A stretch of DNA of 64,000 nt from Ligustrum vulgare (Eukaryota; Streptophyta; Magnoliopsida; Lamiales; Oleaceae): assembly GCA_963555705.1 (NCBI GenBank), contig OY743186.1, positions 38,861,241-38,925,240 of the forward strand, in the 5' to 3' direction. The translations under genes and the position numbers were made by a program. This document shows, one piece after another, positions 54,895 to 64,000 of this stretch (within the stretch, counting starts at the first letter, position 1; each line of letters opens with the position of its first letter). The notes beneath the pieces were generated by a model. That model made no database searches, was not told where the DNA came from, and saw nothing but the letters and a program-made list of their open reading frames with translations.

Positions 54895-56651
54895 ATAACT
54901 CTTCGCAAGTGCACGGGTCGCGCAAGTAATAAAGTGGATTTTAAGTCCGAATATCGATCCCACAGAGAATGTGTTAAATCATATTTTAGACTACAAACCT
55001 TAACCGGAATAAGGAATTTGTTTGAGTTTGACATTTTTGTTTTTGAAAATTAAAATAAAAATTAAACTAAAAAATAAGAAAATTTGATTTGTTAAACTTA
55101 TAAAAGCAAATGCATTAGAATTATGAATCCATTTTAACCAAATCATCCATGTATTTAACCAAATCATTTAAAGACAAGTTATGGGGTTTTGAATATCCAT
55201 GTTCCTAAAATGTTTTAAGTCCTCTTTCGAGCGATGCATAAAAACCTATCTCTAAATGCCAATTGACTATATTTCTATGAAAATTAACCAATTAGAAAAG
55301 CATTAAAGGTCAATGAACACTATATAGGATAACACAAAGCATATGGGTATACTTCTATCCCCTATCGGACTTTGTGGCAATTAAATAGCTTCTAATGAAA
55401 TCCTACTCTTTCGAACATAGAAAATCATGAAGACAATCACACAAAAGCTGGCCAAACAATTGCATGATAATAAAGACACTTATTTAATTGCATCAAACCC
55501 ATAAACTGCATATATTAAATAATTGATAAAAACATGGAATCAAATAGTTAAAACTTCATCACAATCCTAACACAAGATTTCTAGCCTAAAAACATGATAA
55601 AAGATAAATTACAACTATAATAATTGGAGTTCATCACCCTTTTCAACATGTTGTAGAAGAATCTTCAATCATGCTCCAGTTGGTTCCTTGAGAGTTCGAA
55701 AGCCCTTCGGGATCACCTTTGACAAGTTTGGAACCCCTAATTTCGTGCCCCAAGTCTCTTATTTATAGATTACCGAAATCTAGGTCAAAAATATGAGAAT
55801 TTGGCTAAAATCCGCGCAAAAAGCCCAGCTGCGGCCCAGTCGGGACTACCATGTGACCGCACGGTTCAAAAGTGCGCGATTGCAGCCTCGAAAAGCCAAC
55901 CTTCAGTCGCTGATTTTTTTGGCTGTGTGACCGCACGCTTTTTCAACCGTGCGGCCGTACGGTTATACCGGCAGCTACAGTTTTCTTCTTTAAATTTCAG
56001 CAATTTGGTCATCATCCTTTTATTGCACAGCATTTAGTATTTTGATCATATCTTTCATTTCCCTTATCCGATTGAGGTGCTTCAAAGTCCGTTAGAAAGA
56101 TAACATAAAGGGATACAATTCTTCCTGAAGTATAATTTTCCCAATTCGAACGTTTATTTACCCGAAATTAGGTTTCAAAGTCTAACTAAAAATCTGCCCG
56201 CAGACCTTGTTTGATTGAAATGAATTTATGGTAATATTCTTACCATATTTCATTCCTTTTTGCCCTCTAATTGCATCCAATTGACTCCTAAAATTCCTCA
56301 AGTATCTTATCTTGATCCGAATCAGCTATTGAATATTTGCAATTTGGTCATTCTTCTTTTGATTTGTATACTTTAGTCCTTGAACTCCTGATTTCTTCCA
56401 ATTTGGTTCTTTCTTTGACTTTTCTTCCAACTGACCCTTTTGATTTACTTCATCAACTCTCGTTTTTCACACTTTAGCTCTTTTATCATCCAAATGACTT
56501 GTTTTTGCTTCATTTCCTTTGTTTTCTCGACTTTGGATTATTTCTGAAATACAAACAATATTAACTAAATAAATAGCAAATATTCTTAAACAAACAAATA
56601 AAATCATACTTTTATAATAGAAATAAGTGTATAAAATACACTTATCAACAC
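54895..56651 (-). repeat. Non-coding dispersed repeat (TTGATAAGTG family), copy 2, replacing RNase H
   Basis: On the plus strand it starts at about ACTTGATAACTCTTCGCAAG and ends at ATACACTTATCAA. On the minus strand it starts TTGATAAGTGTATTTTATAC, as in copy 1 (38641). Both copies share GTTTGTATTTCAGA, GGATGA(T/C)AAA and GAGTTGATGA in order. A GC-rich stretch with CCGTGCGG / CCGCACGG words lies at 55840-55970. No coding frame. The Tat RNase H domain is missing between 54895 and about 56930, so insertion was accompanied by loss. Confidence 0.6.
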
Positions 56652-56934
56652 TCCCAAACACGAACTATTGTTCGTCCTCGAACAAAAAAAATAAAAATAA
56701 ACTATAATAATAAAAATGCAAATTAAAAAATGTTTTTGTTTTTGTCAACTTATTTACCATGCGTTTCAAGAATCCAAATTGACGATTCACTTTAGAAAAA
56801 AAAATATGAACAACATAAAATATTTTCATTCATCCGATACTCAACTTCATTGTGTGTGTGTGTGTGTGTGTGTGAATAACCAGAATCAAATGCAAACTGA
56901 TGTAAAAATAAACTTGACAATGTGTGACTTTTTA
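56652..56934. other. AT-rich filler with (GT)n microsatellite
   Basis: Continues from the repeat; includes TCGTCCTCGAACAAAA, a common motif in plant retroelement leaders, and (GT)n at about 56852-56873. Not part of the Tat coding region as far as I can see. Confidence 0.45.
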
Positions 56935-57806
56935 TGCAAGAGTAAGCCCGAATCCCCGTTACTGAGATGTGTGGGGCCAGAGGATGGACGGTATGTAATG
57001 AGAGAAATCCATGAGGGCATATGTGGCAACCATGCCGGGGCATTATCGCTAGCTCGGAAAGCCCTCAAATAGGGATATTTTTGGCCCACTATGCGAAAGG
57101 ACTCCAATGACTTCGTGCGCAAGTGCGATAAATGCCAAAGACACGCAACCATACCACATCAGCCGCATCACAAGCTAACTGTGGTGAATAGCCCTTGGCC
57201 TTTTGCAAAATGGGGGGTTGATATTATCGGTCCTATGCCTAGGGGTGCTGGTAAAAATTGCTTTGCGATAGTAGCAATTGACTAATTCACCAAGTGGGTC
57301 GAAGCAGAACCACTGATGAGAATCACCGAGGCCAACACCACCAAGTTCATTTGGAAGAATGTCATATGCGGTTTGGAATACCCCATTCACTGGTTAGTGA
57401 AAATGCCAAACAGTTTAAAAACAGAAGTGTAGATGAGTTGTGCGATGATTTGGGAATTAGAAAACTGTTCTCATCTCCACATCACCCACAGGCTAACGGA
57501 CAGGCCGAAACTGTGAACAAGACCATAAAAAATACCCTGAAAAGGAAGTTGGAATCCAAAAAGGGCGCATGGGTAGATGAACTCCCACAAGTGCTATGGG
57601 CGCTTCGAACCACCTCGCACACCGCTACTGGTGAAACACCTTTCTCATTGGCATATGGAGTCGAGGCGGTATGTCCCGTTGAAATTGGGATCGCTTCGTC
57701 AAGCTCATTACGACGAAGTGAGAAACGAAGATGTACAAAGGGCCAGTTTGGATTTCCTCATGGAAAAACGGAACGATTCTCAAGTGGTAATGACCAGATA
57801 CCATGA
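56935..57806 (+). pseudogene. Tat element integrase
   Basis: HHCC zinc-binding domain: MREIHEGICGNHAGALSLAR, stop, then RKCDKCQRHATIPHQP. Catalytic core: WPFAKWGVDIIGPMPRGAGK with the first Asp, then stop and FTKWVEAEP (57285-57310). SLVSENAKQFKNRS follows, where the family has SDNGxQF, so the second catalytic Asp has become Glu. HHPQANGQAETVNKTIKNTL carries the Glu. At least three stops or frameshifts. Inactive. Confidence 0.87.
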
Positions 57807-58050
57807 GAAAATGGCTCACTATTACAACAAAAGGGTGAGGATCCGGCACTTTAATATTGGGGACTTGGTCCTCAAAAAGGTTCTTCCCTCAACCCAAGAG
57901 CCAGGAGTAGGGACTCTAGGTCCTAATTGGGAAGGTCCATACAAAGTAACTGCCGAGGTGGTGCCTGGAACATACATGATTGAAGACTTGTCTGGGATGC
58001 CTCTATGTAATCCTTGGAACACAGATCACCTTTGTCGTTACTTCCAATGA
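57577..58050 (+). pseudogene. Tat element integrase C-terminal region
   Basis: 157-codon frame overlapping the previous one in another phase, because of a frameshift near 57680. FLMEKRNDSQVVMTRYHEKM and YNKRVRIRHFNIGDLVLKKV precede LGPNWEGPYKVTAEVVPGTY and end NPWNTDHLCRYFQ, the usual end of pol in Tat elements. The normal pol stop is at 58048-58050. Confidence 0.87.
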
Positions 58051-58064
58051 ATAAAATTCCTCTT

Positions 58065-58980
58065 CAATGGGTACAATGTTCCCCTAAACTATTTTGATTA
58101 CAAAACCATGAGTCTCCGCCATGCACAAAATGTGTTAAAAAGTGAGGGACTTTTATCAGCCCACACTGCGACCTCCGCGTAAGAATTGAATGTGTTAGCA
58201 CCGTAAAAGTGTTAGTACACCCAAAACTGTGTATACAGATCTTACAAAGTGTGACTTAGATACGTTTAAATGTTGGTCAAAATCAGATCTCACTGGTAAA
58301 CATAAATGCCTCAAACCACTCAGATCTGAGGGACTATACTCATTTAACCAAGCAATACGTTCATACGACATTTGCGTTTGGAAGCATTCATACTTAGTCA
58401 AATGTTGTCATATAAACTGGAACTCTTGATGAGAGTCAGATATAATCAGCAAACGTGGATGCATTAAGTTAGTTCATACATACAAAGCGCTCTCTTGTGC
58501 GAAGTGTTAAACGTTTCCGCGAAATGGTTGATACTTTCATACATACACTTAGACAAAGCGTTTGCAAGACATATGTGTACTAAGTACTGTGTAATCAAGC
58601 ATAAAGGATAAACGTAAAAGTTCCTATATTATTTTGGTTGCAAAATCACATGCCTCGGCCAGGCGCGAACTTTGTTAAAAACGAAGGACTCCTGTGAACT
58701 TACACTACGACCACTGCGTATGGATTGAAAATGTTCACGCCATTAACAGAAGTTTATACAAAGTTGTAAATGTAGGTGTTACAGAGTTTTAAGGTAAAAC
58801 TGCTCAAAAGCTGGTCAGAATCAGATCTAATTAGCAAACGTGGATACAATAACTGTGTTAGATCTGGGGGACTAGAGTGCACATCTTATCATACAATTCA
58901 AGTGCATTTTACATCATCATACAAAACATTTACAATTACAAGGCCTCCACGCTTGGAAACATCCAACCTTAAATAGTATG
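58065..58980 (+). repeat. Diverged ~540-bp direct duplication downstream of pol
   Basis: Blocks at about 58075-58360 and 58617-58880 share, in order, TTTTG(A/G)TT(A/G)CAAAA, TTGTTAAAAA-like AAATGTGTTAAAAAGTGA, CACT(G/A)CGACC(T/A)C(C/T)GCGTA and AATCAGATCT. Fragments of the same sequence lie between (58440-58600). Non-coding spacer between pol and the antisense ORF. Confidence 0.65.
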
Positions 58981-59115
58981 AAGCTTAAACAATAATAATA
59001 AGTCATTTCATTCATAAAATCAAGGCATTTACAATTTGAAATATTATATTTGCAGTACAAAGCGCCATTGGCGTCACAAAAAAAAAACTAACAATAAGGC
59101 AAAGATAGAAGAGGA

Positions 59116-59856
59116 TCATTGTGGAGGGACATCTTCTGAAGAGCCCTTGCCGGATGCATCCAAAGGATCTGCAGGAGCATCTTGAGGCTCGGGGTATAAG
59201 GCTTCAATGGAGGACAGGTCCAAAGTCGGAAAGGCTTCCTTCACGTCCCCCAAAGCCATCCTGGCCCCTAAGTTTCCAAAAACCCGCTGCATAGCCTCGT
59301 ACTCTGGGGTTTCTTCAAAAGTGTCTTTGAAGTTCTGGACAGCCTCCGACACTCTGGTATTTAAAGCATTTTCCACCCGTGTCATGACGGTCTGCTCCAG
59401 GACCTCAGTGATCCTTGTTTGCATATGCTTTTCCAAAGAGACAAGGTCCTCTTCTGCCTTCGCCTTCGCCTCCAGCTCCCTCCCCAGTTTTTCATTAACT
59501 ACTGCTACCTCAGCTTCCAGTTTCAACTTAGCTGCATTAGCAGCGGCCAGGGCCTCAGATGTGATAGATTGTGCGCGGTTGGAATCATCTAGTTTCTTGC
59601 ACAAGACCACCACATCTGACTCAGAAGCCTGGAGGTCGTGTCTCAACTTATTGTTATCCTCCTATAGACGCTTAGCATTGGCCCTCTCCTCGGAGGAAGA
59701 CTTCCGAGCTATGGACAGCTGAGTCTTTAGGTCATTTATCTCCTTTAACATGTTGTCTGCATGCCGGAGAGCAGTCTCAGCATTTTTCTTGTCCCTCTGC
59801 GCCTCCTCCACGGAAGATTCCACCTCGTCAATAAGGGAAAATGCCCTGTCGTTCAT
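59116..59856 (-). pseudogene. aORF C-terminal coiled-coil part
   Basis: Two frames in the same phase (59662-59856 and 59116-59646) separated by a single TAG. The protein is strongly heptad-like (LIDEVESSVEEAQRDKKNAE, KLEAEVAVVNEKLGRELEAK, KAEEDLVSLEKHMQTRITEV) and ends in a Pro/Asp/Ser tail. It continues LLAAKAMNDR from upstream, where a frameshift has occurred. The long plus-strand frame at 59207-59722 is its shadow. Confidence 0.75.
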
Positions 59857-60565
59857 GGCCTTGGCGGCGAGCAGCTTCCAGGACGGACTGGCACTGGAGG
59901 AGAAAGAGGACCAGCCTTCCGTCCAAAATTACTCAGCGACAAATGCGGCCCGGGCTGGAGGAGAACTGGGGGAGTCAAATAGTGAAGGGCTGAAAGTGAC
60001 ATCTTTGGGGAGAATGCTGGTTTTAATATGTTTGAGTTCTTCTGCCCCTCCGGTGTCACTTCATAAGCCAATCCTGGAATGGGCACAGACGGCTCGTCCT
60101 CTAGATCTTCAATCATTGGTAGCGGAGTCGCAAAAGTGGACTCCTTGCCCTTGCCTCTTTTAAGCATCTTCAAGGGGGCGGGTTCCTCCTCAGGTGCATG
60201 CTCAGATATGTCCTCAGGCAAGGGAGGTGGCACCGAGGCATCCTTAGTCTCCCTGTCCCTTTTGGATCCTCCCCTATCCGACCTTTTCCCTTTCCCTTTG
60301 GCAATGCCTCTTTCAGGATCTGCCTCCCTTCCCACACTGGGCTGTTGGGGACCCACTGGTAGCAGAGTGGGTGGTGGCAGTAAGGCTGGAAGCAGACCTT
60401 GAAGTTGGGATGTAGACGCCTCGGACGCTTCCTTTGCCACCCCAACTTGCAGGTTGGCCAATACCACCTTCTGTTTCCTCTCAACTTCGCTGCCGTGGCG
60501 CAGGGCAGGAGGGATCTTCTTAGCCATGAGACCCTTTAAGGAGATTTTCGGAAATTCCTTGGAAC

Positions 60566-60641
60566 CTAACAAGAAAGAGGAAAATGAGGCTACGAACAAA
60601 AAAGGGCATACGATGAAACAGTAACAGGAAAACGATCTTAC
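60566..60641 (-). other. Predicted intron of the aORF (downstream intron, 76 bp)
   Basis: Donor GTAAGATCG after the codons for LNKYM, pyrimidine-rich end and acceptor TCTTGTTAG before TCCAAGGAATTTCC. Splicing joins LNKYM to SSKEFPKISLKGLMAKKIP in frame. Confidence 0.6.
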
Positions 60642-60709
60642 TCATGTACTTGTTTAACGCCTCACTGCCGCTAGATCTACGTCGGGGAGGAGGCGAGCAA
60701 AAGTGTCCC

Positions 60710-60818
60710 CTGCCATAAACCGATGACATGTTAGTAAGCAACCAAGAAAGGTGAATGGAAATTAAAAGAGCAAAAGACGCGTGACACTTAAAGACTCTAA
60801 AACAAGTACAAGACTCAC
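60710..60818 (-). other. Predicted intron of the aORF (upstream intron, 109 bp)
   Basis: Donor GTGAGTCTTG after VPRTLSLP and acceptor TTTATGGCAG before GGACACTTTTGC. Splicing keeps the frame into GHFCSPPPRRRSSGSEAL. Confidence 0.6.
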
Positions 60819-61839
60819 TAGGTAGGGAAAGAGTTCGGGGAACTGTAATTTCTGGACTAGGGTCCACAGGAGAACTCTGTCACTCCCCAGCAACCCAGAA
60901 CCACTGGTTCCTCCAGTTCTTTATTGAGGTGGGGTGACCGATGATAACAGGAGGATAAGAGCCTCTGGGAGACAAGTAATACCAATCCTTGACGTCCGAC
61001 CTCACGTCTCTCTCCCTTCTAACTGATTTCTTCAAAGTATAGAGAGTGTGAATGATGTGCAGTGAGATGAGATGATCAGGGTTGACCTCTTGTCACACCA
61101 ACTAAGTGCCCACAGCCTGTGTCCAGCTGGTAGGGGCAAGCTGGTAGGGGCACATGTTATAGCTCCTAAGCAACGCCCTGAAGAAAGGGTACAGGGGAAG
61201 TCTCATCCCGCAAGAAAGGGCATCGTAGCATATGGCCGCTTGGCCTGGGGGAGGGCTGCAAGGTCGGAAGGAAGGTGTAGGGTGCACCAATTAGACCCCT
61301 TCTGGCAGCCTGAATTTTTCCGAAGCCCCGGCCAAGTCAATCCTTCGAATTTCAGTAGCAATCTCACTGCTCTCCCATGACTCTGGGTTTGGATCAGGAT
61401 CAACGTGGTAGCCAGAAACTTTGTTAACATGGTCAACCCAATCCTCTACTTGGGCGATCTCCTCTACAGTCAAACCCAATTCTTCCCTATATACCCTAAA
61501 TGGGGCCCTAACGATTAAGCCGAGGTCCTGGTGACCTGAAGAGGAGCCTACCGCCTCTTCTCTTCCCAAATCCCTATCTCTTTTGCTTCAAAGCTCTCTC
61601 AAAGATGCTTCCTCTTCGGGTGATAGATGAGCTATGTAGTTCTGGTGTTTTTCTTCTTCGCTGTCAGAATCACTCAAATAAATTATGCCACTTGTTTTCC
61701 TATTTCTCCTCTTAATTTGCTCCTTAAAGAAGCGGAAACTAAAAACCGATAAAGAGATGGGGCAGAAACCTCTGACGGGAACCGCCATTGCTAACATTTC
61801 ATGTGAACCCGTTCCCCCAACTCTTTCCATTTTTTCTTT

Positions 61840-62651
61840 TGTTTTTAAGACGGGTCAGACTAATCAAAAAGAAAAACGCGGAATAAAATTCTCAAACCCA
61901 CAGTGAGAAACTAAAAATAGAAAAGAAATTTACCTTCGAAAACTGGATGTTCGAGGTTGTGCACTCGAAAGGGAAAACACGCCAAGGGAAAATGTTGGGT
62001 AGTGGAGACAATTTTCCGGGTGAAGAATCCTAAAGAAACGCTGGGAGACTTGCAAGAAGAAGATAGAGTGCTGCTATCTCTTGTGAAACAAGGAACTACT
62101 GCGAAGATTCTGAGAAACGGGTAAAGGAGAAATGCAAGAATGAAGGAGGGTTTATAAAGAACCCAATAGTTCCAAATCCTTGATCTTTGAGCCTCATGAT
62201 TAATTTGACAACCCGAGTCTCTTGGGGGAGGGATAATTACGGTGCCAGCTGCAGAGAGAAAGAGAGAAACCATTCAGCTGCCAAAGTGTTTACCACGCGC
62301 GGTGACGTGTCCTCCTCCATACTCTTCATTGTTCTTGGAAACAGATACCAACAGCCCCTTTGTATTAAATGCTCTGCCTAAGAAACGCGCTAGTGCGATT
62401 CCCAGCCCTCATTTAGGAGGGAAAATCCGAAGTAGAAGGTCGGTTATAATATGGATCCGAACCTTTCATAACAAATGTCGTACTTGATCATAAAAATCAC
62501 CGCGCTGCATGATGATTCCCAGCGAGCGAATAGCAGAACAATTACAAAATATTGGACATAACAAATGATTAAACTTGAATAAAGTTATTGCTGTGAAATG
62601 GTGGCAAATTCGATCCGCCCATGAATGACCACATCGAATTTAAGGGACTAG
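61840..62651 (+). other. Non-coding 3' region of the Tat element before the 3' LTR
   Basis: No protein-like frame on either strand. On the minus strand this would be the promoter and 5' UTR of the aORF; an AATAGTTCC...TTTATAAAG stretch near 62150-62170 includes a minus-strand CTTTATAAA TATA-like site. No clear polypurine tract is visible before 62652. Confidence 0.4.
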
Positions 62652-63059
62652 TGTTGAGATCGTACCTGAAATGTGACGCGTTGAGCCACCAGTAAGGGTC
62701 CAATAAGGGTTCACGAACTTTAGCCCATGATTAGAAGTTCAAGGCATCCCCCTGGGCCACTAGCCGAGGTGGAAAGGCACAAAAGCCCCTCCGACCGAAC
62801 TGGTTTGTGTCTAGCAGAGGCGCTTTATGCTTAGCCGAGGTGTTTACAGCAGCACCTCAGATGTAAGGATGGGACAGGGCGTGGAGTCAGAGATGTGACA
62901 CTGCCTTTACCAAGATGTGACAGGCGCCCATCCCTTACTAAATGTAGCAATGATTACGGTCAAAAAGCAAGGTTGTCACCTCCAAGAGTTAGGGTGAAGA
63001 CAAGTGTAAAGTATGCCACGTGTCATGATCCGAAACAACGAGTTCCTTTATAAATATGG
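62652..63059 (+). repeat. Truncated 3' LTR of the Tat element (U3 part only)
   Basis: Matches 47990-48397 of the 5' LTR from TGTTGAGATC to TATAAATATGG and then stops, three bases past the TATA box (63049-63056). The remaining ~275 bp of LTR (expected R and U5) and the second TSD are absent. Most differences from the 5' LTR are transitions, as expected for methylated, decaying DNA. Confidence 0.85.
63049..63056 (+). promoter_or_regulatory. TATA box of the truncated LTR, facing a downstream exon set
   Basis: TATAAATA at the end of the truncated U3. It is oriented toward plus-strand exon-like segments starting at 63347. Confidence 0.5.
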
Positions 63060-63346
63060 TAGTTATTTTTCATTTTTTGAAGTATTTTTTTAATCATCTT
63101 TATTGCATAGTTTCTTTAGATCTATCCATTTCATGTGATTTATTATGTAGTTTTGCTTAATGTAGTGTGTATGTTTTCTGTACTATTCTATTTTTTTGAT
63201 TCTCTGTTGTGTATTTTGTTTTATTTAATGTTGTATTTTTATTTTTAATCTTTAGATCTAGAATTTTGGGGAGAATTTTATATTTATGGTTTTGTGATAA
63301 AAATTGCGAGTAATTTCTGCTGTGTGATTTATTTTATTTGTGTCAG

Positions 63347-63398
63347 ATGCCGGCTCTAAACGTAGTCTTGCTGAAAGGATTGCTAAGAATAATATAAG
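63347..63398 (+). CDS. Exon-like segment 1 of an unidentified gene
   Basis: Preceded by TTTATTTGTGTCAG and followed by GTATAC. Reads AGSKRSLAERIAKNNI in one frame, with two bases (AG) left for the next exon. U/A-rich flanks look like plant introns. I do not recognise the protein. Confidence 0.4.
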
Positions 63399-63478
63399 GT
63401 ATACTTCTTTCTAAGATAAATTAGTCAACATTGAGTATTCTATTACACGTTTCACTTCTTGTTTTTTTCTTTTTTCAG

Positions 63479-63570
63479 AGAAGAAAATGAACTGACTATA
63501 TCAAGAAATGATTGCAATGCAACTGGAAGAACGGGAAGATGATCTTGAGAGAATAAAGAAAGTAGAAGGC
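63479..63570 (+). CDS. Exon-like segment 2, apparent frameshift
   Basis: Acceptor CTTTTTTCAG, donor GTAAGC. Continues segment 1 as REENELTI, but the second half is coding in another frame (YQEMIAMQLEEREDDLERIK, then KVEG). Either a one-base change (pseudogene or sequence error) near 63500 or my exon border is wrong. The second half is strongly charged and coiled-coil-like. Confidence 0.38.
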
Positions 63571-63728
63571 GTAAGCACGCTATCCTTGAAAAGTACAATT
63601 ATGTATATTTTACCATGACTTAGTATCTACTGCTGTTATCTCTTTGTTTTTATTCATCCAACTTTCGAAAATTCAGTAGGAGATGTTTTTCCTGGTCTTT
63701 TGTGGGTTTGGTCTTTTAATTTTTGTAG

Positions 63729-63823
63729 ATTAAGGATTTGTTTTCAGAAATTCAGTCGGAGGCTTATTGTATTGTTTTGGTGCATTTGGTTCTTGCAAAG
63801 AAGAGACTCTTGGGTGACCAAAG
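63729..63823 (+). CDS. Exon-like segment 3 of an unidentified gene
   Basis: Acceptor TTTTTGTAG, donor GTGAGA. Reads IKDLFSEIQSEAYCIVLVHL followed by VLAKKRLLGDQR, in phase with KKVEG of segment 2. The gene would continue beyond the window. Family unknown. Confidence 0.42.
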
Positions 63824-64000
63824 GTGAGAGTTCATTATAATTTATGCGTATGATTAATTTTCATGATCGTATTCAGTTTGCTATCCTGATTTTTCTTTCC
63901 TCTTTTTTTTTTCTTTTTTTTTTCTTTTTCTATTTTTGGTTTAGTTAAAACAAATTAACTTTTTTGCTTTTGCACTTTTTTTTTCCATGAACTTTAGTAG

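Larger units (their letters stand above)
59116..61830 (-). pseudogene. Antisense ORF (aORF) of the Tat element, Transposase_28-type, with two introns
   Basis: Minus-strand gene between pol and the 3' LTR. N-terminal part: acidic SDSDSEEE region (61588-61830), helical region (LGLTVEEIAQVEDWVDHV, 61291-61569), then CYDALSCGMRLPLYPFFRAL and SYNMCPYQLAPTSWTQAVG (61102-61245). The last is characteristic of the Pfam 'putative gypsy type transposon' domain found in Tat aORFs. DVKDWYYLSPRGSYPPVIIG and IKNWRNQWFWVAGE follow. Two intron-like segments (60710-60818, 60566-60641) fit; removing them keeps one frame. The C-terminus is Pro/Lys-rich and then a coiled coil to 59116. Several stops and one frameshift (near 59900) inactivate it. 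The biological role of aORFs is unknown. Confidence 0.82.
47990..63059 (+). mobile_element. Ty3/gypsy Tat-lineage retrotransposon with antisense ORF, interrupted and 3'-truncated
   Basis: About 15 kb. 5' LTR 47990-48672, primer site TTGGCGCCGTATGTGGG (48675 on), sense gag (49101-51066, 53108-53283), protease (53284-54108), RT (54105-54894), integrase (56935-58050), a long 3' region with an antisense ORF (59116-61830), and a truncated 3' LTR (62652-63059). The CxxxHxxxGHxTEDC zinc finger, RT box YVDDMLVKS and antisense ORF place it in the non-chromodomain Tat group. A 2-kb solo LTR sits in gag and a 1.8-kb repeat replaces the RNase H region. Stops and frameshifts are common. LTRs differ at about 20 of 408 aligned positions by eye. 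Confidence 0.9.

Noticed and set aside
54600..54929. RT frame read to 54929 as true protein end
   Set aside because: Codons after about 54894 come from the inserted repeat (start of the GCAAGTGCACGGG end), not from RNase H.
59207..59722. Long plus-strand Ser/Ala/Phe-rich frame
   Set aside because: It is the complement of the coiled-coil part of the antisense ORF, whose heptads give a low-complexity shadow.

Overview
The window is nuclear DNA from a flowering plant, almost certainly a eudicot. The evidence is the set of plant gene families (an LRR receptor-like protein, a CYP94-type P450, a LOG-type cytokinin enzyme) and the plant-type transposons: Ty1/copia elements with a tRNA-Met primer site, Ty3/gypsy elements including the Tat lineage, hAT-, Harbinger- and Mutator-like miniature elements. 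Most of the sequence is AT-rich and made of nested or decayed transposons. Only one host gene looks intact. I could not determine the species.

Layout. (1) 1-10052: an LRR receptor-like protein gene on the minus strand (its C-terminal end at 1425) has been broken by a Copia element (1688-7929, TSD ATGAT), a solo LTR (8526-8981, TSD TATGT) and a second Copia element (from 10053). Removing the first two insertions restores protein-level continuity. (2) 10053-25534: the second, related Copia copy lacks its 3' LTR and abuts the RNase H region of a minus-strand Ty3/gypsy element. That element's gag is split by a second, internally deleted gypsy element (18390-23458). (3) 25535-30256: AT-rich non-coding DNA with a hAT-like MITE, a dispersed repeat and a possible CACTA end. 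(4) 30257-36853: a complete LTR retroelement by structure (215/214-bp LTRs, perfect TSD AATTA, primer site, polypurine tract). Its only convincing long coding sequence is an intact, intronless, antisense LOG-like gene. This is the most unusual object in the window. (5) 36854-47989: a single-exon CYP94-type P450 with a TATA box, surrounded by MITEs, a non-coding repeat copy and a 1.4-kb hairpin Mutator-like element with a perfect 9-bp TSD. (6) 47990-63059: a Ty3/gypsy Tat-lineage element with sense gag-pol, a spliced-looking antisense ORF, a 2-kb solo LTR carrying two minisatellites inside gag, and a non-coding repeat replacing the RNase H region. Its 3' LTR stops just past the TATA box. (7) 63060-64000: three exon-like segments of an unidentified plus-strand gene lie downstream of that truncated LTR.

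None of the retrotransposons looks autonomous. Their pol domains carry deletions, stops or lost catalytic residues. Several copies share the same deletions, which suggests they were mobilised in trans.
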